Made by a program: the position numbers and the translations under genes. DNA of 64,000 bases, from contig NZ_WUMO01000004.1 in assembly GCF_009826975.1 (NCBI RefSeq), positions 483,625-547,624 of the forward strand, read 5' to 3'. Every line of letters starts with the position of its first letter. The stretch's first letter is position 1. The notes beneath the pieces were generated by a model. It was not told the origin of the DNA. It saw nothing but the letters and a program-made list of their open reading frames with translations, and made no database searches. Positions 51,722-60,103 of this stretch are shown piece after piece. Source of the DNA: Flavobacterium sp. HBTb2-11-1. GTDB taxonomy: Bacteria > Bacteroidota > Bacteroidia > Flavobacteriales > Flavobacteriaceae.

Positions 51722-52435
51722 TTATATATTGAATTTAATTATTAAAGGTTTATGGTCACTGTGCAAAGTCCAATCATTGTAAGCACCGACTTCCACACTT
51801 TCTAAAACTTCGACAAAATCATTTGAAGCAAAGCAATAATCAAGATGATAGGGTTTGTTTTCATGACGATACAAATACCAAGTTGGATGTTCTTCTTTGC
51901 CATGAATTTGATTGAAGTATTTATGATAAGTGCTAAAAATTTTCTTTTCGGCTAATTTGTTTACTACGGATGTATGATTTCCTTCGCGACGTGGTCTGTC
52001 CCAAATAGTATTGCTGTTGAAATCGCCAATTAAAATGGTTTTGGTTTCTTTGATTAGATTTTCGTAATAATTAATCGCTTTCCAAATCTGAGTAACATAA
52101 GCGCCATCTTTGTCTGCAGGATTATTTGCCCAAATGGCGAATAGCATAAAATCAGTTTTTCCGCCAGTAACAGCTATTGGTAGGATATTTTTAAAATCTG
52201 GATTATGGCAATCGAGTAGTTGAAAACGATAATCACTATAAGAAAAAACACCAACTCCTTTATGCGGATTTGTGCCGTACCAAAGAATATCGTTTGGTGT
52301 TTGTATTTCGGTTGGGAATTTTAATTTTTCAGGACTTTCACACTCAGAAATTACAACAATATCAGGATTGTGAGCTAGAATAAATTCTGCTTTTTTTCTG
52401 AATGCCATGTTGCAATTCCAAGCGATGATTTTCAT
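51722..52435 (-). CDS. Endonuclease/exonuclease/phosphatase family protein
   Basis: A 237-residue member of the EEP fold, related to exonuclease III and DNase I. Metal and active-site motifs: IAWNCNMAFRKK (3-14, catalytic Asn), VVISECESPE (about 31-40, metal Glu), LIGDFNSNTIWDRP (about 140-153) and TLHSDHKPLII (near the end, catalytic Asp-His). It has no signal peptide, so it should act in the cytoplasm. Substrate unknown; probably cotranscribed with the methyltransferase, which starts 3 bases after its stop. Confidence 0.88.
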   Translation of the reverse strand: MKIIAWNCNMAFRKKAEFILAHNPDIVVISECESPEKLKFPTEIQTPNDILWYGTNPHKGVGVFSYSDYRFQLLDCHNPDFKNILPIAVTGGKTDFMLFAIWANNPADKDGAYVTQIWKAINYYENLIKETKTILIGDFNSNTIWDRPRREGNHTSVVNKLAEKKIFSTYHKYFNQIHGKEEHPTWYLYRHENKPYHLDYCFASNDFVEVLESVEVGAYNDWTLHSDHKPLIIKFNI

Positions 52436-52500
52436 TTGAAGCTAAATTATTTCTCACTCAAATATAATGATTAAGGAGAAGAATATTTTTGTGATTTATC

Positions 52501-52538
52501 AAAAAAAAATACCCTTCTTCTAAAAATAGAAAAAGGGC
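52501..52538 (-). terminator. Terminator after the small exported protein gene
   Basis: On the minus strand CCCTTTTTCTA and TAGAAGAAGGG pair (one G-U) with a short loop and a long T-run. Confidence 0.85.
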
Positions 52539-52565
52539 AGTTTATATATTTAGATTTCTTTAATC

Positions 52566-52931
52566 TTAGCCAACAAATTTTGTTTCACCACTATTTATGT
52601 CAATTTCAGCAAAATTATGTTTTCCGATCACGATAAGCAGTTTGTTTGAGTTGTAACCAACATACCTAATTTCAGGTTCTCCTTTTTTAGGTTTTCCGCA
52701 GATAGAAATTACATTGGTTTGCCATTTCAATTTTTTTCTTTTGTAGGCAGAAATGGTTTGTAAATCATTTTCAACATAATAAACCATGTTGTTTTTTTTG
52801 ATTCCTCTTTTTTGCGTTTTAGCAAAATTAATTTCTGAGTTTTTCGAAATTAAGGCATCATCGTATTTTTGGGCAATACCTGTTTGCGTGACAATAAAAG
52901 TCAGCAATGACAATTTTAGAAATGGTTTCAT
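52566..52931 (-). CDS. Small exported protein of unknown function
   Basis: A 121-residue protein with signal peptide MKPFLKLSLLTFIVTQTGIA (cleavage near residue 20). The mature part is basic (KTQKRGIKKNNM, AYKRKKLKWQ) and rich in beta-forming residues; the C-terminal half (YVGYNSNKLLIVIGKHNFAEIDINSG) reads like one blade of a beta-propeller-like or WD/PQQ-like repeat. No family was recognised. Ends at a strong terminator. Confidence 0.7.
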   Translation of the reverse strand: MKPFLKLSLLTFIVTQTGIAQKYDDALISKNSEINFAKTQKRGIKKNNMVYYVENDLQTISAYKRKKLKWQTNVISICGKPKKGEPEIRYVGYNSNKLLIVIGKHNFAEIDINSGETKFVG

Positions 52932-53012
52932 TAGGATAGAATTGGGGGTTCATAATCACTTCAAATATAATTAATTAAACATATAATCCACATTATTTTG
53001 AAATAAAAAAAT

Positions 53013-53040
53013 ACCCTTTTCCAGAAATAGGAAAAGGGTA
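53013..53040 (-). terminator. Terminator at the end of the narK-porin unit
   Basis: TACCCTTTTCC and GGAAAAGGGTA form a perfect 11-bp stem with a 6-base loop and a T-run on the minus strand, 28 bases past the porin stop. Confidence 0.9.
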
Positions 53041-53068
53041 AAAATTATGAGTTTATTTTTAAGAAAAA

Positions 53069-54328
53069 TTATTTTTTCCAGCTAAAAATTCTAGGATTAA
53101 CAGAAATCATTAGCCAAGCCCAATTGTTGGTATGATTTGCTTCTCCATTTTTGATAAATTCCATTGTTTTAGAACCAAACATTTGAGAATAACCGCCTGT
53201 TACAGTGATGTCTTTTTTGAAATTATAACCAAAACTGGCGTCAATTTCAGTTCCCAAATACGACTCTAATTTTTCATTTGCAGGTGTAACAACGTCAGCT
53301 GCTGCTAAAAATACATGTGGCATCAAAGCAAACTGCCATTTGTTTATATTGTAATTCAATTTTATAAAAGCATCTTGCAAACCAACATTGTTTAAGTGAT
53401 TTCCAACATAGAAATAATCCATGTAACCGTTAAATCCGTGGTTGGTTCCAAAAATGGGGTTGAAAGATTTAATTACGGTACTGCCGTCATTTGAAGCTTT
53501 TCCAGATAAAAATTCATATCCTAAACCTGCTTTAAATGATTCAGTAATGTTGTAATTAAAATTTGCGGCTGCATTCCAAGCGCTCACTTGCAGATCAGTA
53601 CTTTTTCCTGTTTGTCCATATACCCAAAAGTTACTATCTATTTTACTTGTTTTGTAAGTTAGATAAGGGCCAAAAGTCTGTTTGTAATCAACCAAAAGTT
53701 TTGCATCTGCGTTTGCATATTCGTAACCCGTGTTAAGCAGCAAGAAACTTAAACCTAAATCAGTGCTAAATTGGTTGTGATACCAAGCATATTGCATAGC
53801 TTTATAATTGGCCACTGTATAAGGAGTTTGAACTACATTTTCAGCAGTTGAATTATAGGCACCCCCAAAATCTAATCTTTGTTTTTCGGTCTGATAAGTT
53901 ATGGTAAGGGCATCGTGGCTTTGAGCTTGCTGCGCCCAGTCCATTTCGCCTAAAATGCGCTGATTGTCGTAAGAAAGAACCTGACGCCCTATTTTAGCGC
54001 TCCATTTTTCTGTAAAATTATATTGCGCCCAAGCTTCAAAAACTGCTACTCCATTTTTATCGGCAACGGTTGCAGTAGGAACATCGCCCCACGTTCTGGT
54101 ATTTTGAAAAGTTAATTTTACGATTAAATCATCTTGTTTGAAATTAATATTTAGACGAGAACGTTGCGAGATCTGGGAAGTTCCTTTTTGTCCTTCTGGC
54201 AGCAAAGTTTTGTAACCGTTGCGATATTCAAAACGTGGCCTAATTTGCAGATTTACGTCTAATTCTTGCGCTTGTAAGGTAGCGCTAGCTCCTAGAAGTA
54301 ACAGGAAAATAATTCTGATTTGTTTCAT
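53069..54328 (-). CDS. Alginate-export-like outer membrane porin of the nitrate cluster
   Basis: A 419-residue beta-barrel with signal peptide ending ATLQAQ; start at 54328 (MKQIRII) preferred over an ATG 42 bases further up, which adds 14 polar residues. It has alternating amphipathic beta strands, with RPRFEYRNGY near the N-terminus and GRQVLSYDNQRILGEMDWAQ (about 124-143) typical of the alginate export (AlgE-like) family. It lies 91 bases downstream of narK, so it is likely cotranscribed with it and could let nitrate or nitrite pass the outer membrane. It ends WKK, with no C-terminal aromatic residue. Confidence 0.82.
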   Translation of the reverse strand: MKQIRIIFLLLLGASATLQAQELDVNLQIRPRFEYRNGYKTLLPEGQKGTSQISQRSRLNINFKQDDLIVKLTFQNTRTWGDVPTATVADKNGVAVFEAWAQYNFTEKWSAKIGRQVLSYDNQRILGEMDWAQQAQSHDALTITYQTEKQRLDFGGAYNSTAENVVQTPYTVANYKAMQYAWYHNQFSTDLGLSFLLLNTGYEYANADAKLLVDYKQTFGPYLTYKTSKIDSNFWVYGQTGKSTDLQVSAWNAAANFNYNITESFKAGLGYEFLSGKASNDGSTVIKSFNPIFGTNHGFNGYMDYFYVGNHLNNVGLQDAFIKLNYNINKWQFALMPHVFLAAADVVTPANEKLESYLGTEIDASFGYNFKKDITVTGGYSQMFGSKTMEFIKNGEANHTNNWAWLMISVNPRIFSWKK

Positions 54329-54418
54329 GGGTGATATTTTTTCAGGCGTAAATTTATAAGAAAAAGCCATCTTTTTCTATGATTGAGGCCATATTTCTAA
54401 TTATTTTTTAATCTAAGT

Positions 54419-55903
54419 CTAATATGCAGGTTCCAATTTTGCTTTGCTTATTTTAACTTGTTTTTCCTTAGATAGTTGTGTTATAGTGTAATGCATCCAA
54501 ACCAAACAACCTGTTGAGAAAAGTAAAATAAAAATCCATGAACTTGACCAGATTCCGGTTGCAGTCAGTAAATATCCGAAGATTATTGGACCGAAAAAAC
54601 CACCCAAACCGCCTATCATTCCGACCATTCCGCCCACAACGCCAACTTCTGTTGGGAAATATTCAGGGATGTGTTTGTAAACTGCTGCTTTTCCGATTCC
54701 CCAAGAAATTCCGATTAGAATAACTAAAAGCAAAAATACCCACATGTTTGCGTCAAATTTAATAAGCGTTACTCCTTTGGCTATCAGTTCTTTTTTTGCA
54801 ACACTTTGGTTATGAGCTACTACAACATCTTGCCAGCTTGTAGAAGTTGGGAAAATGGCATTTTCATTCGTATTGGCAGTTTTTTGTGCAATAGGATATT
54901 CTTTATCGCCAATTTTTACGGTTTTATCGCTGATTTCATTTACAACACCTTTTTTAGCGGCTAATATTCCTGGCCCAGAAGTGGTGATTTCCATTTTCGG
55001 AATTGATAATAAAGCACTTAAGATTACAGAAGAACCCAAAACCCAGTACATCACTTTTCTAGCTCCGAATTTATCTGATAAATAGCCTCCAAAAGCTCTG
55101 ATTACTCCAGATGGCAAACTGAACATGGTTGCAAACAAACCGCCCATTACTAAGCTCGTTTGGTAAACGTTCATGAAATTTGGCAATAACCATTGAGAAT
55201 AGGCTACAAAACATCCAAAAACTAGGAAGTAATACGCTCCAAAACGCCAAACTCTTTGCGATTTTAGTGGCAAAAGCATTTGCGAAACACTTTTGCCGCT
55301 ACTTTCTATTTTTTTGTTTTGAGCGAAAATTAAAAAGGCAACACCGATTACGACCAATGAAACAGCATATATTACAGGAAGAATTTTCCATCCGTTTTGC
55401 GGATCATCAATTGAAAAATGATTTAATAGAGAAGGAGCTAAAAACGTTGTAATTGCGGCACCGGCATTTCCCATTCCGAAGATTCCTAAAGCGCGGCCTT
55501 GCCATTCTTTTGGATACCAGATTGATGTATAGCCAATTCCGACTGCAAAACTTGTTCCGACCATTCCGAATAAAAAGCTAAGTAAGGCAAACATGGCGAA
55601 ACTGTCAGCGTAGGGAAGGAGAAACAGCGGAATCGAACAAAGCAGCAATAACAGTGAAAAAACATATTTCCCGCCAAATTTATCAGTTAAAATTCCGATA
55701 GGAAGACGCATGATAGATCCAGTTAAGATGGGAATACCCAAAAGCCATCCGACTTGATTAACATCCCAATGGAAAATTCCGTTATCTACTAAAAAAGTTA
55801 CCAGAACCCCATTTAAGGTCCAGCAAGCAAAACACACTGTAAATGCCAATGTGTTCAAAAATAAAATTTTGTGTGATTGCGATAGTGAGTTTGTATTTTT
55901 CAT
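54419..55903 (-). CDS. narK: Nitrate/nitrite transporter of the NarK family
   Basis: A 494-residue major facilitator with twelve TM helices. NarK signatures are seen: GWLLGIPILTGSIMRLPIGILTD (split here as GWLLGIPILTG and MRLPIGILTDKFGGK), GNAGAAITTFLAPSL, and GGMVGMIGGLGGFFGPIIFG in the second half. A 65-residue polar segment (about 308-375: AAKKGVVNEISDKTVKIGDK and following) is inserted between two TM helices. A palindrome of the nitrate regulon lies upstream (55981-55996), and an AGTACTTA/TAAGTACT inverted repeat lies between it and the ATG. Confidence 0.93.
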   Translation of the reverse strand: MKNTNSLSQSHKILFLNTLAFTVCFACWTLNGVLVTFLVDNGIFHWDVNQVGWLLGIPILTGSIMRLPIGILTDKFGGKYVFSLLLLLCSIPLFLLPYADSFAMFALLSFLFGMVGTSFAVGIGYTSIWYPKEWQGRALGIFGMGNAGAAITTFLAPSLLNHFSIDDPQNGWKILPVIYAVSLVVIGVAFLIFAQNKKIESSGKSVSQMLLPLKSQRVWRFGAYYFLVFGCFVAYSQWLLPNFMNVYQTSLVMGGLFATMFSLPSGVIRAFGGYLSDKFGARKVMYWVLGSSVILSALLSIPKMEITTSGPGILAAKKGVVNEISDKTVKIGDKEYPIAQKTANTNENAIFPTSTSWQDVVVAHNQSVAKKELIAKGVTLIKFDANMWVFLLLVILIGISWGIGKAAVYKHIPEYFPTEVGVVGGMVGMIGGLGGFFGPIIFGYLLTATGIWSSSWIFILLFSTGCLVWMHYTITQLSKEKQVKISKAKLEPAY

Positions 55904-55935
55904 AGTACTTATATTTTTATGTAAAAATAAGTACT
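55904..55935 (-). promoter_or_regulatory. Inverted repeat immediately upstream of narK
   Basis: AGTACTTA (55904-55911) and TAAGTACT (55928-55935) are exact reverse complements spaced by 16 bases, ending right at the narK ATG. TATTTTTA (55922-55929, minus) is a weak -7 candidate. Could be an operator or a leader RNA hairpin. Confidence 0.45.
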
Positions 55936-55980
55936 ACAACTTAGTTAAAACCTGCTAAAACGCAGTTTTTGAAAAATAAT

Positions 55981-55996
55981 TACGTATTAATACGTA
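55981..55996. promoter_or_regulatory. TACGTATTAATACGTA palindrome upstream of narK
   Basis: Identical, base for base, to the palindrome between nasA and the crp-type gene. It starts 78 bases upstream of the narK ATG and touches the end of the response-regulator gene (stop at 56001). Confidence 0.65.
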
Positions 55997-56000
55997 TTTT

Positions 56001-56660
56001 TTAAATCAAAGAATACTCGGCGGCTTTATTAGAAAGTTCCATTAGGTTTTTCACTTTCAGCTTTTTCATTAAGTTGAAGCGATGAACTTCAGCAGTTCTT
56101 TTACTGATTTCGAGAGCTTCAGCTATTTCTTTGTTTCCTTTACCTGATAAAAGAAGCGTTAAGATTTCTTTTTCTCTTTTGGTAATCATCATTTCTTCGC
56201 CTAAAGTTTGTTTAGGTTCTAATGATGCTGATGGATTTGTTAATTGACTTATTAAGATAGAAGAAATGTCTCCGCTAAAATATTTTCCTCCTGCAGCGAC
56301 ACTATGTAATGCTTTTAGGAATTCTTCTTTGCTTGAACCTTTTAGTAAATAACCGTCGGCTCCGGCTTTTATCGATTTCAATACATATTCTTCCGATTCG
56401 TGCATTGAAAGCATGATGATTTTTACGCTGTTTTTTTCGTTTCTAAGTTTTTCTACTACCTCTATGCCCGTTAAGTTTGGCATACGAATATCTACTATAA
56501 GTAAATCTGGCTGTGTTGCCGCAACAACTTCAAGCGCATCTGCACCATCAATTGCTTCACCTACAACCTCAATGTTTGCTTCGTTTTCCAGTAAAGATTT
56601 GATTCCGTCTCTAACAAAAACATGGTCATCTGCCAATACTACACGAATGATATTGCTCAT
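56001..56660 (-). CDS. NarL-like response regulator of the nitrate cluster
   Basis: A 219-residue LuxR/NarL-family regulator. Receiver domain 1-120 with D11/D12, phospho-acceptor D57 (LLIVDIRMP), and Lys near 108 (GYLLKG). DNA-binding domain about 150-215 (ITKREKEILTLLLSGKGNKE, then ISKRTAEVHRFNLMKKLKV). Its partner is the NarX-like kinase encoded upstream on the same strand (57054-58865), separated by a 390-base gap filled with repeats and its own promoter region. Confidence 0.93.
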   Translation of the reverse strand: MSNIIRVVLADDHVFVRDGIKSLLENEANIEVVGEAIDGADALEVVAATQPDLLIVDIRMPNLTGIEVVEKLRNEKNSVKIIMLSMHESEEYVLKSIKAGADGYLLKGSSKEEFLKALHSVAAGGKYFSGDISSILISQLTNPSASLEPKQTLGEEMMITKREKEILTLLLSGKGNKEIAEALEISKRTAEVHRFNLMKKLKVKNLMELSNKAAEYSLI

Positions 56661-56688
56661 AATCTACTTAATTTTGATTCTGAATTTT

Positions 56689-56727
56689 TACGTATATTCA
56701 TCTAAAAAGAAGATGCTAATATACGTA
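56689..56727. promoter_or_regulatory. TACGTATATT/AATATACGTA inverted repeat upstream of the response regulator
   Basis: Perfect 10-base arms (56689-56698 and 56718-56727) flank a 19-base spacer, 29 bases upstream of the regulator's ATG. The arms contain TACGTA, the half-site seen elsewhere in the cluster. Confidence 0.5.
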
Positions 56728-56740
56728 CTTTTTTGATTTA

Positions 56741-57053
56741 AAATTCCATTTTTTTGAAATTCCAAATTCCAAGATTAAAAAATGATTAGAAATCCTTAGG
56801 ATAAATTCGAATATTAAAATACCAAATTCCAAATTGAATATAGGATTGTCAGGCTGAGAGGAGTCGAAGCTCGTGCAAAGAAATTCCACAATCTAAATCG
56901 CCAATCTTTGTAGAGTTACTCGCGAAGATTTCTCGTTCCTCGAAATGACAAGATTGTGAGAGAGTTTTGTGTTCAACTTTGTCAAAGTTTTAAACTTTGA
57001 CAAAGTTTCGTGACGTAAAGTATTTGGAATTTGGAATTTAAATATTGGAATTT
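56741..57053. repeat. Three repeat families nested inside one another
   Basis: The outermost pieces are AATTCCAAATTCC words (56757-56770 and 56822-56834) and their inverse GGAATTTGGAATTT (57026-57039). Inside lie a GTCAGGCTGAGAGGAGTCGAAG element (56847-56868) with its diverged inverse (56932-56950), and the TTTGTCAAAG palindrome (56978-57004). No gene was found in this 390-base gap. Confidence 0.75.
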
Positions 57054-58865
57054 CTATTTAAGTATCGGGATGTTGAACGTAATCCTCGTTCCTTCGCTAG
57101 GAATAGAGTTCATAAACACACGACCATTAATGTACTGGATTCTTTCTTTCATGAATAAAAGTCCCATTCCAGATTCGCTGTTGCGTTTTTTGTCGACTGA
57201 ATTGACATCAAAACCTTTTCCGTTGTCGTCTACGATGATGCTAAGAAGTGTATCGCTGTGTGAAAGCTGCACAATTATATGAGTCGATTCGGCATATTTT
57301 ATCGCGTTGTTGATAGCTTCTTGTGTAAGTCGGTAAATGTTGATTTCAATTAACGAATCTAGACGTTGGTCAAAATCGGTTTTGTTGTAAAATAGTATTT
57401 CTTTTCCAGTTAATTTGGATAGTTCATGCGTGAGTTTTGAAAGCGACGAAACTATTCCGTGATCGCTTAATTCGGGAGGCATAAGGTTGAAAGTCGCCGT
57501 TCTTACACCTTTGATGATATCCAAAGAAAGCTTCTTTAAATACTCAATTTTTTGTTCCGATTTTTCTCTATCATCCAGATTAATACTTTCTAAGCTGAAT
57601 TTTAAACCCGTAAGCATTTGGCCAATTCCGTCGTGAATTTCCTTGGCGATTCGGTTTTGCTCGTTTTCCTGATTTTCAACGATCTTGCTTGAAATAATCT
57701 TTTGTTGATTGATTTTCTCAGTTGTGTTTTCAAGGTTCAAACGTTCTACTTCGCGTTGCGCTTTTTTACGTTCAGTGATGTTGAAACAAACAATCAAAAG
57801 TTCTAATTCATCTTTTTTGATCATTACGGGAACCATTGATAAATCGAGCCAAATTTCTTTTTCTTCTTTGGTCAGAATTTTCATTTCGCCCTGCCAGCCA
57901 CTGCGCTGTTTTTCGAAAATCAGGCGGTCAAAATTAACCTGTTCTTTTTCGTCAGCAGTAAGGACTTCAGAGAATTTTTTATTAGATGAAAACTTGGTGT
58001 AATTTAAAAGTTTGGCAAATTTTTCTCCAATATGAATAATCGAGCCATCAGGTGAAATTCGGCAATACAGTAAAGTATTTTCCATCGCATAGTTGAGCGA
58101 TTTTAATTCTTTAACTGAATTTTCCTTGATTTCGCTTAATACTTCGGTGTCGTATGCTAGTTTTAGAGCTTTCTTTTCAGAAGATAGAAGGCGTGTAATT
58201 AATCTTTCGATTTTCTTATTGGTTGGTTTGAAAATAAAGAAGAATTCTAAAACCAGAATCAAAAGTGTAAAACCAAATATCCAATATTCTATTCGGCGTT
58301 GTTCGGTTACTTTTTCGTGCGCTTCGAGATCGTATTGCGTTACAATCTGATTCATTTTCGAAAGGAAAATCCCTTCGTTTTCTAAAATAGTCTGAACCAG
58401 TTTTTGATTTTCAGATGTTGATTTTTTCTGCTGTAAATTTAATAAAAAGGCGTCCGTGGTTTTTGCAATTTTATTGAAAATTGGGTTGATTTCTAGATAC
58501 AGCTTATTTAGTGTTTCTGATTTTTCTTTTGGAAAAGCTAGACTGTCATTTCCGTTTTCTAATGCATTTTGGTTTTTCTTCCAAAGTTCTAAAACCTCTT
58601 TTAAATGCGAAGTTTTTTTGGCTGTAGCCGAATCAGAAACATAATGCAAAATCAAAACTTCTTTGACAATCTTCTGACTCAGCATTCTCTGTTTGCCAGA
58701 AAAATTAATAATCTTAGAATCGCTTAACTGCTGATTCAGATTGTATTGAACCAGAAACTGACTGATAATTATGGTTAAGGCAATAGTTAGAAGCGCAAAA
58801 AAATACAGACGACGTAAATTTTTGAAAGTGATTTTTTCTACAGCTTCCTGATTGCTTTTCTTCAT
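57054..58865 (-). CDS. NarX-like sensor histidine kinase with PilJ-type sensor and PAS domain
   Basis: A 603-residue membrane kinase. TM1 about 19-39 and TM2 about 192-212 bracket an all-helical periplasmic sensor of the PilJ/NarX kind; KIINFSGKQRMLSQKI (51-66) corresponds to the P-box region that binds nitrate in NarX and NarQ. Then a coiled linker, a PAS domain (about 255-370), and HisKA_3 with phospho-acceptor H411 (AKEIHDGIGQMLTGLKFSL). ATPase motifs are QEAINNAIKYA, DDNGKGFD and GMGLLFMKERI. It lies in the nitrate cluster, 6 bases downstream of DUF4202, so nitrate or nitrite is the likely signal. Confidence 0.92.
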   Translation of the reverse strand: MKKSNQEAVEKITFKNLRRLYFFALLTIALTIIISQFLVQYNLNQQLSDSKIINFSGKQRMLSQKIVKEVLILHYVSDSATAKKTSHLKEVLELWKKNQNALENGNDSLAFPKEKSETLNKLYLEINPIFNKIAKTTDAFLLNLQQKKSTSENQKLVQTILENEGIFLSKMNQIVTQYDLEAHEKVTEQRRIEYWIFGFTLLILVLEFFFIFKPTNKKIERLITRLLSSEKKALKLAYDTEVLSEIKENSVKELKSLNYAMENTLLYCRISPDGSIIHIGEKFAKLLNYTKFSSNKKFSEVLTADEKEQVNFDRLIFEKQRSGWQGEMKILTKEEKEIWLDLSMVPVMIKKDELELLIVCFNITERKKAQREVERLNLENTTEKINQQKIISSKIVENQENEQNRIAKEIHDGIGQMLTGLKFSLESINLDDREKSEQKIEYLKKLSLDIIKGVRTATFNLMPPELSDHGIVSSLSKLTHELSKLTGKEILFYNKTDFDQRLDSLIEINIYRLTQEAINNAIKYAESTHIIVQLSHSDTLLSIIVDDNGKGFDVNSVDKKRNSESGMGLLFMKERIQYINGRVFMNSIPSEGTRITFNIPILK

Positions 58866-58871
58866 ATCTTT

Positions 58872-59456
58872 TTACAATCCCAAAGAAGCTTTTATTAGGT
58901 TTAAGTTTTCTTCAGAATAATTGATTTTTAAGGCTTCTTGATGTCCTTTGTCCGACATTTTGTCCCAAGTTTTTTTGATGATGTTTTTCAGTTTTTCTTC
59001 GTCATGTTTATGAACAAAAGGTTCTAAGTAATATTCTAAAAAGACTAAGCAAATTACATCTTCCAATAATTGGGTTTCATGATCTTTTTTGAGCAGTTTT
59101 TTCTCAATTAAGAAAGAAACACGATCGATAAAAGTTTGATCGTAACCTGCTTTCGCCAGAATTTCGGCTGTAGTTTTTGAGTGGAATTTTTTAAGTTCTT
59201 CTCTCCATTTCAAGTAACCAACACGATCCATCGGATACGATTCGCGAGCGACTTTCCATCGACAGATATGTTGCGCTTTTGAGGCAATCTGAATTTCTTC
59301 GGATGCATTGGGCTCAAACTCCATCAGTTTTTTATACATCCTGTCTGAATACAATAATTCTTTTGGATATTCAGTATTTTGGTCTAATTCAATGTTCGGA
59401 TCTTGTGCATTTTCGGCATCAATCCATTCGCTTGCTTTTTGAAAAGGTGTAGTCAT
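58872..59456 (-). CDS. DUF4202 family protein
   Basis: A 194-residue soluble protein opening TPFQKASEWIDAENAQDPN, the DUF4202 pattern, with RMYKKLMEFEPNASEEIQIA, AQHICRWKVARESYPMDRVG, YLKWREELKKFH and LEDVICLVFLEYYLEPFV. The His/Asp-bearing helices (AQHICRW, and EDVICLVFLEYY) resemble an HD-type metal-binding fold, but this is uncertain. Family function is unknown. It is the first gene of a unit with the NarX-like kinase (6 bases apart), so a link to nitrate signalling is inferred. A TATCTTTG -7 match lies at 59480-59487. Confidence 0.85.
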   Translation of the reverse strand: MTTPFQKASEWIDAENAQDPNIELDQNTEYPKELLYSDRMYKKLMEFEPNASEEIQIASKAQHICRWKVARESYPMDRVGYLKWREELKKFHSKTTAEILAKAGYDQTFIDRVSFLIEKKLLKKDHETQLLEDVICLVFLEYYLEPFVHKHDEEKLKNIIKKTWDKMSDKGHQEALKINYSEENLNLIKASLGL

Positions 59457-59505
59457 TTTTTGGTTTGATAATAGAATTTCAAAGATACGGAATTAAGTTT
59501 TTTTT

Positions 59506-59716
59506 CGCCACGAATTCACGAATTTGCGCAAATTATTGTTTTTGTTTTTGCCACAGATTGCACAGATTAAGGGGATTTTTTCTAACGCAAACTTTAATCT
59601 TTGGCGATAATTTGAATTGTTTTCGCCACGAATTTCACGAATCTCCGCGAATTAAATTAGTGTAAATTCGTGAAATTCGTGGCGAAAAAAAATCCTTTTA
59701 ATCTGTGTAATCTGTG
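59506..59716. repeat. Nested palindromic repeats (CGCCACGAA inside CACAGATT)
   Basis: The CACAGATT family has arms at 59551-59572 and 59694-59716. Inserted between them is a perfect 22-bp inverted pair of the CGCCACGAATTTCACGAAT family (59621-59642 and 59666-59687). A lone CGCCACGAATTCACGAATT arm lies outside at 59506-59524. The gap between nirD and DUF4202 holds nothing else. Confidence 0.85.
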
Positions 59717-59725
59717 ACTTTAAAA

Positions 59726-60103
59726 TTAGTCCGCAAAGCCAACAAATACTTCGTCTTCAACAATCTTTATTGGATATGTTGCTATTTTATAATCGTCTCC
59801 GTTTAGGCTTGTTCCGTCTATTAATGAAAATGTTTTTTTATGCATCGGACAGGCAATTTTGGGAATATCATCTGCAGATCCTGTCATGCCTCTTGAAAGC
59901 ACCATTTCCATTTTGTGCGGGCAGGCGTTTTGGCAAGCGTACCATGCGTTACGACGCGTGAAATTGAAAATCGCGATTTGTTTGTTTTTGTATTTGATGC
60001 ATCCGCCTCGGTTGGTTGGAAAATCTTCTACTTTACCAGCTTTGAACCAAATTGTTGCGTCGCTTGCATGAACTGTTTCGTATTGATTTAAGATTTCTTC
60101 CAT
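59726..60103 (-). CDS. nirD: Nitrite reductase small subunit (Rieske-type)
   Basis: A 125-residue protein with a Rieske fold. The [2Fe-2S] ligands CPHKMEMVLSRG (C-x-H) and CPMHKKTFSL (C-x2-H) are both present, about 35-60 residues into the domain, so unlike E. coli NirD, which lacks them, this one may carry a cluster. It follows nirB by 228 bases of repeat on the same strand, and works with NirB to reduce nitrite to ammonium. The first 15 residues (MEEILNQYETVHASD) precede the fold. Confidence 0.92.
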   Translation of the reverse strand: MEEILNQYETVHASDATIWFKAGKVEDFPTNRGGCIKYKNKQIAIFNFTRRNAWYACQNACPHKMEMVLSRGMTGSADDIPKIACPMHKKTFSLIDGTSLNGDDYKIATYPIKIVEDEVFVGFAD

